This document shows, piece by piece, positions 11,401-22,197 of a stretch of 64,000 nt of DNA. Within the stretch, counting starts at the first letter, position 1. Every line of letters begins with the position of its first letter. This DNA comes from Daldinia sp. FL1419 (Eukaryota; Ascomycota; Sordariomycetes; Xylariales; Hypoxylaceae). The notes beneath the pieces were generated by a model, which worked only from the letters and a program-made list of their open reading frames with translations, was not told where the DNA came from and made no database searches. Location of the stretch: assembly GCA_025201765.1 (NCBI GenBank), contig MU623410.1, forward strand, positions 120,620 to 184,619, read 5' to 3'. Made by a program: the position numbers and the translations under genes.

Positions 11401-12187
11401 CCTAAGAGTGCAAATTAATAGTATAATTTTACAGATATAATTCTCACCGAGTCGATTAGACGTATTAATCGATAATATGATAATTGAGTTGTCGAGGCCC
11501 TTCAAAAGTGAGTTGGAAACACAGATGATTGACTTCGTTCCGTCATCCGTCTTTCCAACTTGTATGCATAGAAGATAAAAGCAACTAGTTGTATAATTTA
11601 CGGCGCTAATTTACTTCGGTAAGCGAGTCTCGGTACTGTAGCAGCCTGATGTTTGCACCTAGGACGTCTCAAATGACTGCCATGGTTAATTCTCCAAGTA
11701 CCGCGAGTCAAATGACCACGATAGTTTTTGGAGTTGCAAGTCTTCTATATCGTGTCCACTTTTTTTCTCCTGATAATCGGACACTTTAAGGTGTAAGACT
11801 TTGATTCTTGCTCTTATGATAAAACAACAAGCTCCGTTTAACAAAATACCTACCTAGATAGGGACTTAGGAAGGTACCTATATTTCCAAATTAAACCTTT
11901 TAGGGCGAATAGTATGAATATAGTAAATAGTGTGAACAAACACTTTGGCAAATGTCATAAGGTCGCCATTGTTTTACGCAGTCTAAGGTCTTATTCAAGG
12001 TCCTATTGACACCTACAAGCACACTATTCCCTTATCACAGATCTACATCCTCTTCCGCTACTCCCGATTCATACCAACTTAATACTACCATTCCCAATTC
12101 ATTTGGCCTACGACGTCTTCACTAAAATCTAGCCATGGGTCCAGCAGGGGCTCCGTCTCTAGTGTAGTGTCAGAGAGTTTAACAGTC
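8424..12187. other. Long intergenic region, 5' flank of GH128 gene
   Basis: About 3.8 kb without a supported gene. Open frames antisense to the GH128 upstream region are low complexity and lack splice-consistent extensions. Visible structure is limited to a 9-bp tandem repeat near 9111-9146, a (CTCATGC)n-like run near 9790-9822, and a TAGGTA-rich segment near 11850-11880. Base composition becomes more AT-rich after about 11400. Confidence 0.45.
9111..9146. repeat. 9-bp tandem repeat (tacctgcgR)
   Basis: Three clean copies of TACCTGCG followed by G or A, then a degenerate fourth, at a 9-base period. It lies 0.7 kb upstream of the GH128 start. It is read as a short minisatellite. Confidence 0.75.
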
Positions 12188-12921
12188 ATGTACGAGGGAC
12201 ACGAGCCATTCAGCACATTTCGTGATCGTGCCCTTGACTTGGCTCTTCACAAGGTCCGGCCCGACGCTACTAGAGATGAAATCAATATAGAGCATATGGA
12301 CGAAGGCGGAATGAACCGCATCGTTGGCATTTCCCGGGGAACAACCCGATACATTTTGCGAACTACTGTACTCGCCCCTCAATTTTTGTGCTGCGCGCCG
12401 CCACTCTGGTTATGGGCATGGAAAGACGACGACGACGACGACGAAGAAGAATATGAAGATGAAGATGAAGATGAACTTACAGAAAATGACGAACCGCCTA
12501 CCGAAGAAGAACGTGAGTTGAAAAGGATTTTTGAGGATGCTGCTGGTCCGATTTACCACCGGTTTACTTATTCGACTCCTTACCGGCTCGCTAGACAACT
12601 TGCTCTTCATAGTGTCAGAGGTCTAGGGCCCAGCCGCCGGTTTAAGGATGCCATAAACATGCTAAAAGAGTGGAAATATTATTATCATGGTAATTCCGTT
12701 AGCGAGTGGACTTTGATTATTCTCTTAAATCCACTCGAGAAGTAGCGAAGGATTTAGATACATCAAGCGATGATTCTACATCTAGCGAAGACTCTACACC
12801 AAACGAGGATAATGAATCGGTCAAGGATAGTACACCAGTTAAGGACACTACTAATCAGGGCTGGGAAATGATTACCAATGTGCCGAGGGCTTTGTTTTCC
12901 GGTAAGATAGAATCGCCATAG
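12188..12921 (+). pseudogene. Broken phosphotransferase (APH-like) gene lacking its kinase core
   Basis: The frame from 12188 starts MYEGHEPFSTFRDRALDLAL and continues with EINIEHMDEGGMNRIVGIS and YILR. This is the ATP-lid-like N-terminus seen in fungal phosphotransferase-family proteins. After about 65 residues it jumps to LWLWAW, a long Asp/Glu run, then FEDAAGPIYHRFTYSTPYRLARQL and a final MLKEW. Those are the C-terminal signatures of the same family. The roughly 200-350 residues that should hold the HGD-type catalytic loop are absent from the DNA. A +1 frame change near 12700-12745 separates this frame from an acidic Ser/Thr tail (SSDDSTSSEDSTPNED) that ends at 12921. I therefore read it as a relic with an internal deletion and a frameshift. 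A shortened, still expressed protein cannot be excluded. Confidence 0.6.
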
Positions 12922-13803
12922 TTTGGTAATGTATGACCATTTGGTACCGTTATTTCAAACACCCCTGTTTGAGTAGAGAAAAACCTGGTGGCTTAGGATG
13001 AGAGCTTCGCTAGGTTAAGAATAGGATTACCTATTAATATGAGAGGAAATGTGCCTAAATACCTATGGAACCTATAACATAGCGACCCGAGGGCGGAAAT
13101 AAAGCAATGACACGTCTTTAATAGTTACTTTGATCCTATGTCAAAGAATATACTTTATGAAGGTTAAAAGTAGAGTTAATACTGGAACCAGTGGCTTCGC
13201 TGTCGTAAAGTAACCTTGTGGTAGTATTGAACTAATGACACTCGACGATACCCAGCTAGGTCGTTGCGCGCCCTTTATATACCCATGTATAATCGTGTAG
13301 TTTTATCCCTGTTCCTGAGTAGACCCCCTGATAATGAGAGATGGTTAGGATCTATGGAAAATGTGGACGCTAGATATGTTCGCATAGTTAACGCAATATA
13401 GACTTGGCTGTATTAAGATTAGTTACTATTTACCACTTATTATAGGTACTGAATAGAGGTGAGACATCTATTATATTATGAGGGATGATATATATCCCCT
13501 ATGTCAAAGGGTACCCTTGTTGAAGATCAATTGTGGAGCGAATGCTGCGAAGCAGCAGTTTCGCCGTTTTAAAGTAGTTGTATATTAGTATTGGACTAAT
13601 AATGATGCTTAACCCTATAACCCCCCTACGGCCGGGTACAGCTACTAAGCAACTTAACAACCAGGCAACCACCCACATATATAAATACCTACTTAGATAA
13701 CCTCCATCTTAACTTTTACAATAATTTAACAATATTACCAATATCCTAGAAATCACAGCGCTGTGCGCCTCTTATCTATTGTCTCAGTAAACTGGGACCA
13801 ATA

Positions 13804-13859
13804 TATCAAACACTTGGCCTATGCTTTTGTATCTGTGGGGCGTAGGCGCTGTGTTTGAT
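13804..13859. repeat. Imperfect inverted repeat (hairpin)
   Basis: The left arm at about 13804-13824 (ends ATCAAACACTTGGCCTATGC) pairs with the right arm at about 13840-13859 (GCGTAGGCGCTGTGTTTGAT). About 16 of 20 positions match. The loop is about 15 bases. It is directly followed by a second hairpin. Confidence 0.6.
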
Positions 13860-13868
13860 CGGTAACTA

Positions 13869-13958
13869 AGTAGTTGGAGTTGTGCTTCCAGTTTTTTCGA
13901 AATTTTTGATTGGTTAAAAATGCTAGCGCCTGAGGAGGTACAACGACTCCAACCTACT
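13869..13958. repeat. Inverted repeat with GATTGG core, copy A
   Basis: The left arm 13869-13889 (AGTAGTTGGAGTTGTGCTTC) and the right arm 13934-13958 are imperfect reverse complements. The loop contains GATTGGTTAAAAA at 13908-13920, and the hairpin at 15207-15308 carries a near-identical core. The 90-bp length and structure suggest a small non-autonomous element or its relic. Confidence 0.55.
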
Positions 13959-14240
13959 GGTCTGAGCTCGCTGAGATAAATATGGTTAACTAATTACTAC
14001 ATAATAGTTTCGCCTTTTCAACTTTTTCTCTTATAAGGCTCAAAGTACGACATTACTTTCGGTGTTCCAACGTGGTATTTAAATAAAACTACCTCTTGGT
14101 ATGCAGCAATCCGGTAATTCCACCAGCAAATATTCATTCACTTTTCCCTTATCTTAGTGAGCTTAGACTAGAGATTTTTGACCAGCCACCACAGCCACCC
14201 CAGTATGGTCCGTGCAGATATATCTGTGGGGCTGTGCATG

Positions 14241-15180
14241 TTGTTGTAAAAATTCTAGTTTAAGGTACAAATGTAATTTTTTAAGTTTATTGACTATAAA
14301 TATTATATAAAAATAATTAATAATTAAATAATAAAAATAAATATTTTTAATATTTAAATGGTTGGAGGTAGTAATAGTTAATATAAAGCCTTATATCTAA
14401 TTTTTATATAATATAATAAAAGAATAAAAATATTATACATAATTAATATCTTTTAAATATTACCCACATACCACCTTTACTAAACAACAATAAAATAACA
14501 AAAAGCTTTATCCATTTTGTATAAATAATGAAGGCTAATAATAAGTATTTTAAAACTTGTTAACATTTTTTCTGATTTTTCTGTTGTGATGTTGATGTAT
14601 TATTGGATTTGAGGGGTAAAAATTGCGCATTTTATTTCCAGGTTCATATAATACTTAATAATAATATAATTAATAATGTTTCAATTAATTCCAAATTTCG
14701 TTGATAGTTTAAAAGTAGTCCTTTTTAGCCTTGGGTATATTTGTATTATTATTTAAAAATTTAATTCTTTAATATTGCGTTTAACCTAAATTTAAACGCG
14801 TAATTCGCGTTAAAGAATAAATACGAATAACTGAGGATAAATGCGAGCGGTTGAAGATAAATGCGAGTAGTTCGGTTAAAAATTAAGATTTAAAACTCTT
14901 GGAATACGTTAGTAAGCAATTCAAAACAACAAATCAGCTTTGTATTAAATATATTAATAATTTAAAAAAAAAATTTTGAAAAGGTAATAATAAAAATAAT
15001 AATAAGAATAATGATAAATCCTTCTTTATAAAATATATTAACAACTAAATGTTATAAAAATATAAAAAAAATTATATTAAATTCACAATAACTTAATTAT
15101 ATATATTAAAATAAATTTTAATACTTATTTCTTAATTATAATAATTATTTTAATATTTAAGATTTTTAATATAGTAAGCT
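14241..15180. repeat. Very AT-rich block, probable decayed repeat
   Basis: About 0.9 kb made almost wholly of A and T, dense in TTAATAAT and TATATAA words, with sharp edges to ordinary DNA on both sides. No reading frame survives. The pattern fits an old transposon copy mutated C-to-T by repeat-induced point mutation, as known in many ascomycetes. No protein relic is legible, so the parent element is unknown. Confidence 0.6.
14817..14876. repeat. Three 20-bp tandem units inside the AT-rich block
   Basis: Units begin at 14817, 14837 and 14857, each starting ATAAATRCGA and ending in a G-containing segment. The period is exactly 20 bases with a few substitutions. They are the only GC-bearing part of the block. 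Confidence 0.6.
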
Positions 15181-15206
15181 CACATATAAACAATCACATT
15201 CATACC

Positions 15207-15308
15207 TCAGACTAAGAGACGGTTTTTGGTGGGAGGGGTATTTTAGGGGTCTGATTGGCTAAAAAGTACTGTGGTTCAAAAGATACAAAAAACCGTCTTC
15301 CTAGTCTG
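15207..15308. repeat. Inverted repeat with GATTGG core, copy B
   Basis: The left arm TCAGACTAAGAGACGGTTTT at 15207 pairs with the right arm AAAACCGTCTTCCTAGTCTG ending near 15307, with one gap and one mismatch. The loop holds GATTGGCTAAAAA at 15253-15265, matching the core of copy A. It sits immediately beyond the AT-rich block, so copies A and B flank it. Confidence 0.6.
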
Positions 15309-16299
15309 AATCCCACTGAGATAACTTTTCCCTTCTGTCTTTGCAATTTGTTACTTAGAAAATAAGCAATTCTACGATAATGGTGTTACACAACTTCACG
15401 TTCTTGGTTGATTGGCCGATCCCGTGGATCCTTGCGGTAGCATGAGCCCTATCAGCTACGCCCAACCGCAGATTCATATTGGGTATCTTCGCGGCCAGCC
15501 CACATTTCCCCGTCATTTATTCGATAAAGGCTTTTAAGAAGTGTGAGATAAGCCTGAGCTGGCGTGACAGGGCGGCATCCATCACCTACTACCATAATCT
15601 GACCTGCATATCCGGTGAGGCTTTTCGTCAGTGATTGAGGCGTCAAGCGCTTTCCTCTCGCCGTCTTGGTGGCTACGATATACCACCAATATATCATGAA
15701 TATTAACATATACATGTTAGTATCTATCGCTATTACACTCTCTACGTACATGAATGATACATTTATAGCCTTTATTGGTATAACAACTCTATTCCAACGT
15801 TCCACCAAATGCGGTGCAACACAAATTCAGCCCCCAGTCCCCGCTCACATTAATGCATCGTGTGCACCAACGGCAGCATTGGATACAGTACTAGATCGAC
15901 AAGGGTATCAATATATATGTACCTAGGTAGATATACATAGGTATGTTAGGTAGGTTACCTTGAGTGGTACGACGAGAAGTAAGAAGATGTGAAGGGCTTC
16001 GGAAGTAGGTAGGGTTCCATCTACCCGTACGCAATCGTATATATAATTCACGATAGACGAATCCCCTAATTTTTTATTCCGAACATATACACCTTATAGC
16101 AGCGCCTCGTTTTCAAACGTCCATAGTGTCAGGGTTCTAGCCTGTGCTAGGACTTGTTCTATATGTAGTCGTCCTTAGCCATAGTTGTAGATAGGTTCCT
16201 CGCGGAACAGCGAAGTTATTTCCTTGCTTCGTGGTCCGCCTCGTGACATATAGTCCAGGGTATCAAGTTTGAAAGGACCAAGTTTCCACTCCCGGCGGT

Positions 16300-17723
16300 T
16301 TACCTAACCTCGAATTCGTATTGCCGAGTAATCTGATTTTCGGGGGTGGGAGTCGTATTCTCCGATGACGCGCCAACCGCCCACGAATGAACGCCGGGGA
16401 TCGGTCCGGCATGACGTGGAACCAACATGGGGTCGCCCTTGGGACCATCCGTCCGAAATACCATGTTTCCATCCCCAATTCCGGGGTCGATTTCGCGACT
16501 GTGATTTGAGTGAACAGCTAAGGTATAGCTATGACTGTCGAAATCGGATGTGCCGTTTCGAGATACAGCCGTAAGGTCAATCCACGTGGAATTATCTCCA
16601 TCATGCTTTCGCTTCCTCGAGGTGCGAATACGCGATATCGTGCGGTGGTACGGTCCTGACGAGGAGGAGAAGGGCTTCCTAGAACTTCGGACCGACGCCG
16701 TGAAAAGCTGCGGAAAGGCGGACCCGCAACATACCATGATGGCTTTACTATTTAGTACGACCTCGTAGCGTAGTAGGCAACTCGAAGAGACAGTAAAATA
16801 GGGCGGGGGGACTAAAACATACCGACTGACGGCTCAATTGCAGTCCAGAACCAAAGCCACGAAACATCAGGTTGGCCATCGGGTTGTCTTGTAGAACTCG
16901 CCATAATTGCCCTAACGATAGCAACTACCATAGTTATAATAGATAGCCAAAAGAGACCAATGAGCGCGCATTTCTTAGACCATGCCATCTGGATGTTCCA
17001 CACTAGAATGGTTGGGAGTACCATGACTATTATAATTAATAAAAAGGGGTTAGCAAGCCTTCTCCGGAGGCAATGGACAGAAGAAAGGCGGCACCAACCC
17101 ATAAAATCGGTGGTGACATCAAAAGCGGCGTTAGCTTTGAGAGTCACTGCCGAGAATTCGATCTCGTGCTGCTGTTGGCACACTGTACTTATTTGCTCCA
17201 CGGTTCCAACGAGGCATTTATAGGGTATGTTTCCGATGGAAGCAATATAACTTCCACACGTAAAAATAAGCACTATCCACCAGATATACTTGAAGTGCTT
17301 GTTTATCCCCCTTCTCCCAAGGCGACGAAAAAACAGGAGGAAAGATAACTTGATAAAAAATAAGGAGGTGTAGAAGAACATCTCGGCAATTAGAGATGCA
17401 GTTAACCAGTTTTTCATGCGAGGCCAGAATGTGTTTAGGTCGTAGACCACCTGGCCAGCCTGCACGCTCCTAGTGTAGTACATGTCCTTCGCCGCCCATT
17501 GCCATACTGCACCGACGATCAGGCTCAGGATCCAAGAGAATATTATAAGTGTGTCGTCCCAGTAGAGGCGATGCGGCCCTCTAAACCGTGACACAAGTCG
17601 AATGGCCAACGTGATACCCGATACGATGACTAGAACCCACGTAGTTACGATATAAGTCATATATGGAACTCCTAGTGGTTTTATCAAGGTCAATGACCCG
17701 TCCGCGGACCCTTCCTCGCTCAT
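16300..17723 (-). CDS. Fungal rhodopsin-like (SAT4-type) integral membrane protein
   Basis: Three exons on the minus strand: 17723-17099, 17026-16823 and 16742-16300, giving 423 residues. The first intron (72 bp, donor GTTGGT, acceptor ATAATAG) stays in frame if unspliced. Removing it restores the continuous helix DFMVMVLPTILVWNIQMAW. The second intron (80 bp, GTATGT to AAAG) links EPSV to AIMVCCGSAFP. Family landmarks are WDDTLIIFSWILSL, FYTSLFFIKLSFLLFFRRL, CGSYIASI near CQQQ, NAAFDVTTDF, MAWSKKCALIGLF and the WLWFWTAIEPSV helix. About seven membrane helices are followed by a polar cytosolic tail. The domain is shared by many plant-interaction and secondary-metabolism-associated proteins, but the biochemical role of most members is unknown. 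I chose the ATG at 17723 (MSEEGS); the upstream in-frame ATG at 17816 adds a sequence unlike the family. Confidence 0.85.
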
Positions 17724-20700
17724 TTTTATTAGGAATCGGGTGTTAGGCAATAAAGAGGGGGGGGGATAGAGGGACGAAAAACCGGCGAGGTCAAAAGCGG
17801 ACGTATCATATATCATGGAAGAAAGAGATCACAATTACGCTGTAGGTCCATGTTCCATTCTGCAACACGAAATGCATCAATGGTGATAGATAAATAAATC
17901 GAAGAGAGGGGAGAAGGAGGGCAGGTGAGCGGCAGGTGAACGGCATATGACCACAAACCGACCTACAGGTAGATGAGGCTCGTAGGACCCCAATGAGCCC
18001 ATAGCCTATCGTCCATCGTCGTTACACGGGGCCATCTTTTACGGCAGCATGTAATATATATATATTAGTCGTGCAATCTACTTTGGTAGGAATGCCGAAT
18101 AAGCATGCACGAAGACAATACATAGCTACCCTACCAACCCTTCTCAGGATCTAGGTAGACAGATATAGCCTCTGTAGGGCTAGATCTACATTGAATAACG
18201 GTTAGGGATGTAACGGCGACGCCGCAAAGTCGAGTTAATTTCTATTATTGGATGTGCGTATTAGGGGTGTAGGATATAGCTGCAGATAGAAGTGCGATAC
18301 TACAAAATGGGGACGAACTGAGTAAAGTATAAAAAAAAGAAGAAAAGGGGGGGGGAAAAGAGTTGAAATGCTGTTGGTACCTAGCCGAACCGCGCATCAC
18401 GCCCATATGTGCATTTTAAACTCATGTTAAGGGGCGCCGCCATTCTTACATACAGCTCCCAGGTCGTATCTAACGCAGCCTCACTTCAAGTGCCTACATG
18501 TATAAAGCCGGTATTGGAGTATTATTGGGGTACTTGACCCCGCCATAGATATTGCTAGCTGCACGTAAGTATACCTATGTAAAAATGTAGGCTGGGTAGG
18601 TACTCATGTAATACATCATATTATTGGAAATCGCGAGTCTTCGTCTCGTCCGTGGTACATAAATGCATACAGTAACGTTTGTCTTCTGAGTTACATCGGA
18701 TCCGTAGGTATGTAAGCAGGCAGGTCAGGTACCGGCAACTGGTAAGGTTGGGTATACTTATGCAAGTAAAATGCATTTTAAATAGGGTTTTTTTTTTTTT
18801 TACCACTAGCCTTACATCAAATTATCTCTCTCCTTTGATCAACTTTCATATTCCAGCGAGTTATAACCGAATAGAACTTCAATCGCGGAAAGGAGGAATA
18901 TGACGAGAACTCGCCCTCACTACCACCTAGAAATGCATATTCGCCCCCTCGCCGTAATAAATAGCCTCTGTTTACCAAAAGCACTTTCCTATTCCGTCTT
19001 CATCTTAACATTATTGCCCTTCATATGACACGAATCATCACCGAATTCCGCCCCTATTCGGCAGTCTGATGACGATAACGTTTACATCTATTGATGACTA
19101 TTTGCTGATTAAGTAATAGTGGCAGCATTGCTATCACTCACAGACATCCCAAGTGCCTCTCATGAGAGAGAGCAGCAGGAGCTTCGACCGACACAGAAAG
19201 ATAAATCGGACAACCTAAATCAATTCTCAATCGCGAGGTAATAAATATATCATATAACTGTCGATATTCCAAGGCAAGTTCAATAGAAGCACTACTAAGA
19301 GGTGAAAGGGGGGTAAGAACATAAAGCAATAAAGTTGACATAGATCGTAGTGATATCGATCTTCTCATCTTTTTGGGGTTCCGAGGTCCTCCTCAAACCA
19401 GCGCCCCCTTCAAGCATGTTCTATAAACAACTTCTAGCACTCTATCTAGCTCAAATTTCAGTTCGGGGTGGCCGATACGAACCAACATTACTCTAAGGTT
19501 AGGCTTCTTAAGGCCGAACGAAAGCTGACCTAACGGAAGCAAAAACGCTATTATTATGAATAGGAGGAATGATGCATATAACCAACCAACATACTAGAAA
19601 CCCTCTTCGGCGATAATTCGTCGTACACGATACGCAGTTGGTAAGGGGTAAGACGACGCCACTGTACCTATGCATGAAGCTACACAACATGATGGGGGCC
19701 ATATGTAGATGCAGTCGCATCGGATTACTACCTGTAGGTTGGTCAATGTATGATGAGACTTAGGGGCCCCGATATAAGAATAGGCAAGAGATCGGTCTTG
19801 AATTGTCCAGTCCATATAAAATTACCCCTTCTCCTTCTCCTGAGAGCCATACTTCTCCAGAGATCAATCCTCCTAAAAAGCATAGACGACATAGCTCCCA
19901 CTGGTGCCCCTGGTGACAACGTCTATCATTGCAATGGCAATAGCAAAGCACCAATCTCACGTCAACCATGACTAGTGCGGGCCACAGCACCCTAATCATG
20001 GGCTGGACAGACGCAGATATTCATAAGGACATCACTAGCAACAGTAATTCGGTGGTCGGATTGACGTGGGTGACGGCACGCCCGATGGGTTTTTGACCTC
20101 GTTCAATTCTACAATATAAACGGCAATTGGAGCCATGGCCAGCGGTATAGGTAAACTACCTAGGCTAAGGAAATGGGATCCAGAAAGAAACCAATTTATA
20201 CTAATATATGCGCCATCAAATATCTAGATACTCAAGGCGATGGCCAAGGCCCCATTAGAATCGCGGGATCGAGCCAGCCTAAAGGTAAGTGTAAGACCAA
20301 CGGTAAGAACCATACGGCTACCTTGGTAGACATCCCTATGCTTTACCTACTTCGCAACAAAATTCTTATACTCTCTTACCCCTCCACCGCATTTCTACCC
20401 CTTCAAGGCCCGGACCCCTGCAAGGCACTCTAAGCTCGTGGGCTTCTCGTCACGCCCTTTGCCTCTCACTTCAAAATATCGGATCCGAAACTGCGTCGAA
20501 TTTTAGTTCGCGTTATACACGCGCGCTACGCTTTCCACGACTTCACCCCAAATACCCGACACACTTCAAAGTACGTTATTGCCAATGTATAAGTGGATTA
20601 GGGGTAGGTATACTAGTTCCTCGAAGGAAGTTGGAGGGCAAGCATCAACTATCCCGGTGCTCACTCCATAAATGGCATCTATCATAGGTACCAAACCTCT

Positions 20701-22197
20701 TAGTCACTCGCAGATCTATGGTTCTAACTATCTGGTGCCCCCTCGAGACCCTACACAGATCAGTCAGTGTCAAGTGATGCAGGGGGTTACTTAGGCATTG
20801 ATATAGCACCCCTGACACTCACTCCAAAAGCCAAGGAATTCAGATCCCTCCCATCACATATACCACATACTTCACAGCACCGTCAAAGAGACTCTTCACC
20901 TTTGAAAGACGGCTGTAGTCGCCTACCTCTATCTCGAAGACTACCTATCTATTTGAAGAAAAACCCACCTAAAAATGGAAGGTCGGTCATCATACCGAAG
21001 CCGTTACGCCACTCATCCGCTTCAGCTCAGAGAGAAAATGCGCAACGATTCAATCACGGTATATCAATGCCAGAGGCGAGGAACAAAACTGGACGGAACG
21101 AAACTACTTATAACATATAATAGAGCATGAATTACCTGATTCAATTAAGGCCACTCACACATTACGCCCAGACTATCGATGCTCATGCTTTCACTTCTCG
21201 ACAATGGAGATGTTACACGTTAATATTAAGCCAGCGACAAGAGATAATCAGAAGAGCCAATATAAGATAATTCACCTATAGTAAGCTTCTCCCGGATATA
21301 GGACGAATAGACACGTCATAATCAAGGTGTAAGGTAGCGACGAAAGGTAGTAGTATTTTACCAGTTATGAAAAGGAATCAGTTGCTCCTATTATTAATAA
21401 CCGCACTGAGCCTATCGCTTAGTCCTATTCGTCACGTAAGTGTAATCATAGAATCAGCTTTGAAAGTAGGTGAAAGCATAAAAAGCGATTCCCAACAATA
21501 CATTACAAGTGCCAGGGACGCAACGAACCTCTTAACCACCAACTTTAGGGGTAATTCGATACCTCAAAGGCTACCACGTAGTGCAATCGAGTGCGAATTA
21601 AGTACAGCTAGTTCGTACCCAGCAACAGGTATAGCCATATGTGCATGAAGATACTCGTGAGGAGTAGTCCGTTTAGTAGAGAAGCATGTCGTCCAGAAAG
21701 GAGTCGTAAACTTAGATCGAAATCTAGGGGTTTGAGATGAGAGCAATGTCTGACTGAAACAATTTCACAATAGATTCGTAATAATACCCAATACGAACGC
21801 GACTATACTCTCCAAGATTCGTTCCCTAAGTCGCAAACAAAGCTCCATCATGCTGAACTTCGGCCTAGCCCCCGATAATAAGTAAAATGACCAATCACAT
21901 GTCAGTATTTCAAGTGCCAACCGCGCCGCCTCTGGGCATGGCCACGATTTAAAGCCACCTGATTGGTTCGAGGACTTAGTTGAAGTGGCTGTGGCACGTC
22001 CGCGTGTGCTCGGCCAGCAATCTTAACTCATTCTCAACATCATCGGAATTTTGGAGATTTGTCTTATTAATAAAATAAAAACTCGCTTAAGAAAGCAACC
22101 ATCTCATTTCGACTTACTATTTAGATTTAATATTCTTGATGGATGTTTGTTTAACTAACAGACGTGTGATATAAGCAATCCGAGAAAGACTAACCAG
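17724..22197. other. Long divergent intergenic region
   Basis: 4.5 kb between the divergent rhodopsin-like gene and the Zn2Cys6 gene. There is a short (TA)n run near 18056-18064, a G-run near 18350 and a T-run near 18788. Open frames such as 20767-21120 (+) show no family motif, no codon pattern I can defend and no splice extension, so no gene is called. Confidence 0.45.

Larger units (their letters stand above)
12922..16299. other. Gene-poor region with hairpins and AT-rich block
   Basis: About 3.4 kb without a convincing gene. From 13.7 kb there is a series of short imperfect inverted repeats, then the AT-rich block, then another inverted repeat (listed separately). An open frame on the minus strand at 15452-15808 has no recognisable motif and is not called. 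TAGGTA tracts lie near 15920-15955. Confidence 0.5.

Noticed and set aside
15452..15808. Minus-strand 118-residue frame
   Set aside because: No recognisable motif, an opposing frame is open as well, and the start and end do not extend by splicing.
16960..17348. Plus-strand frames inside the rhodopsin-like gene
   Set aside because: Shadows of a membrane protein on the other strand.
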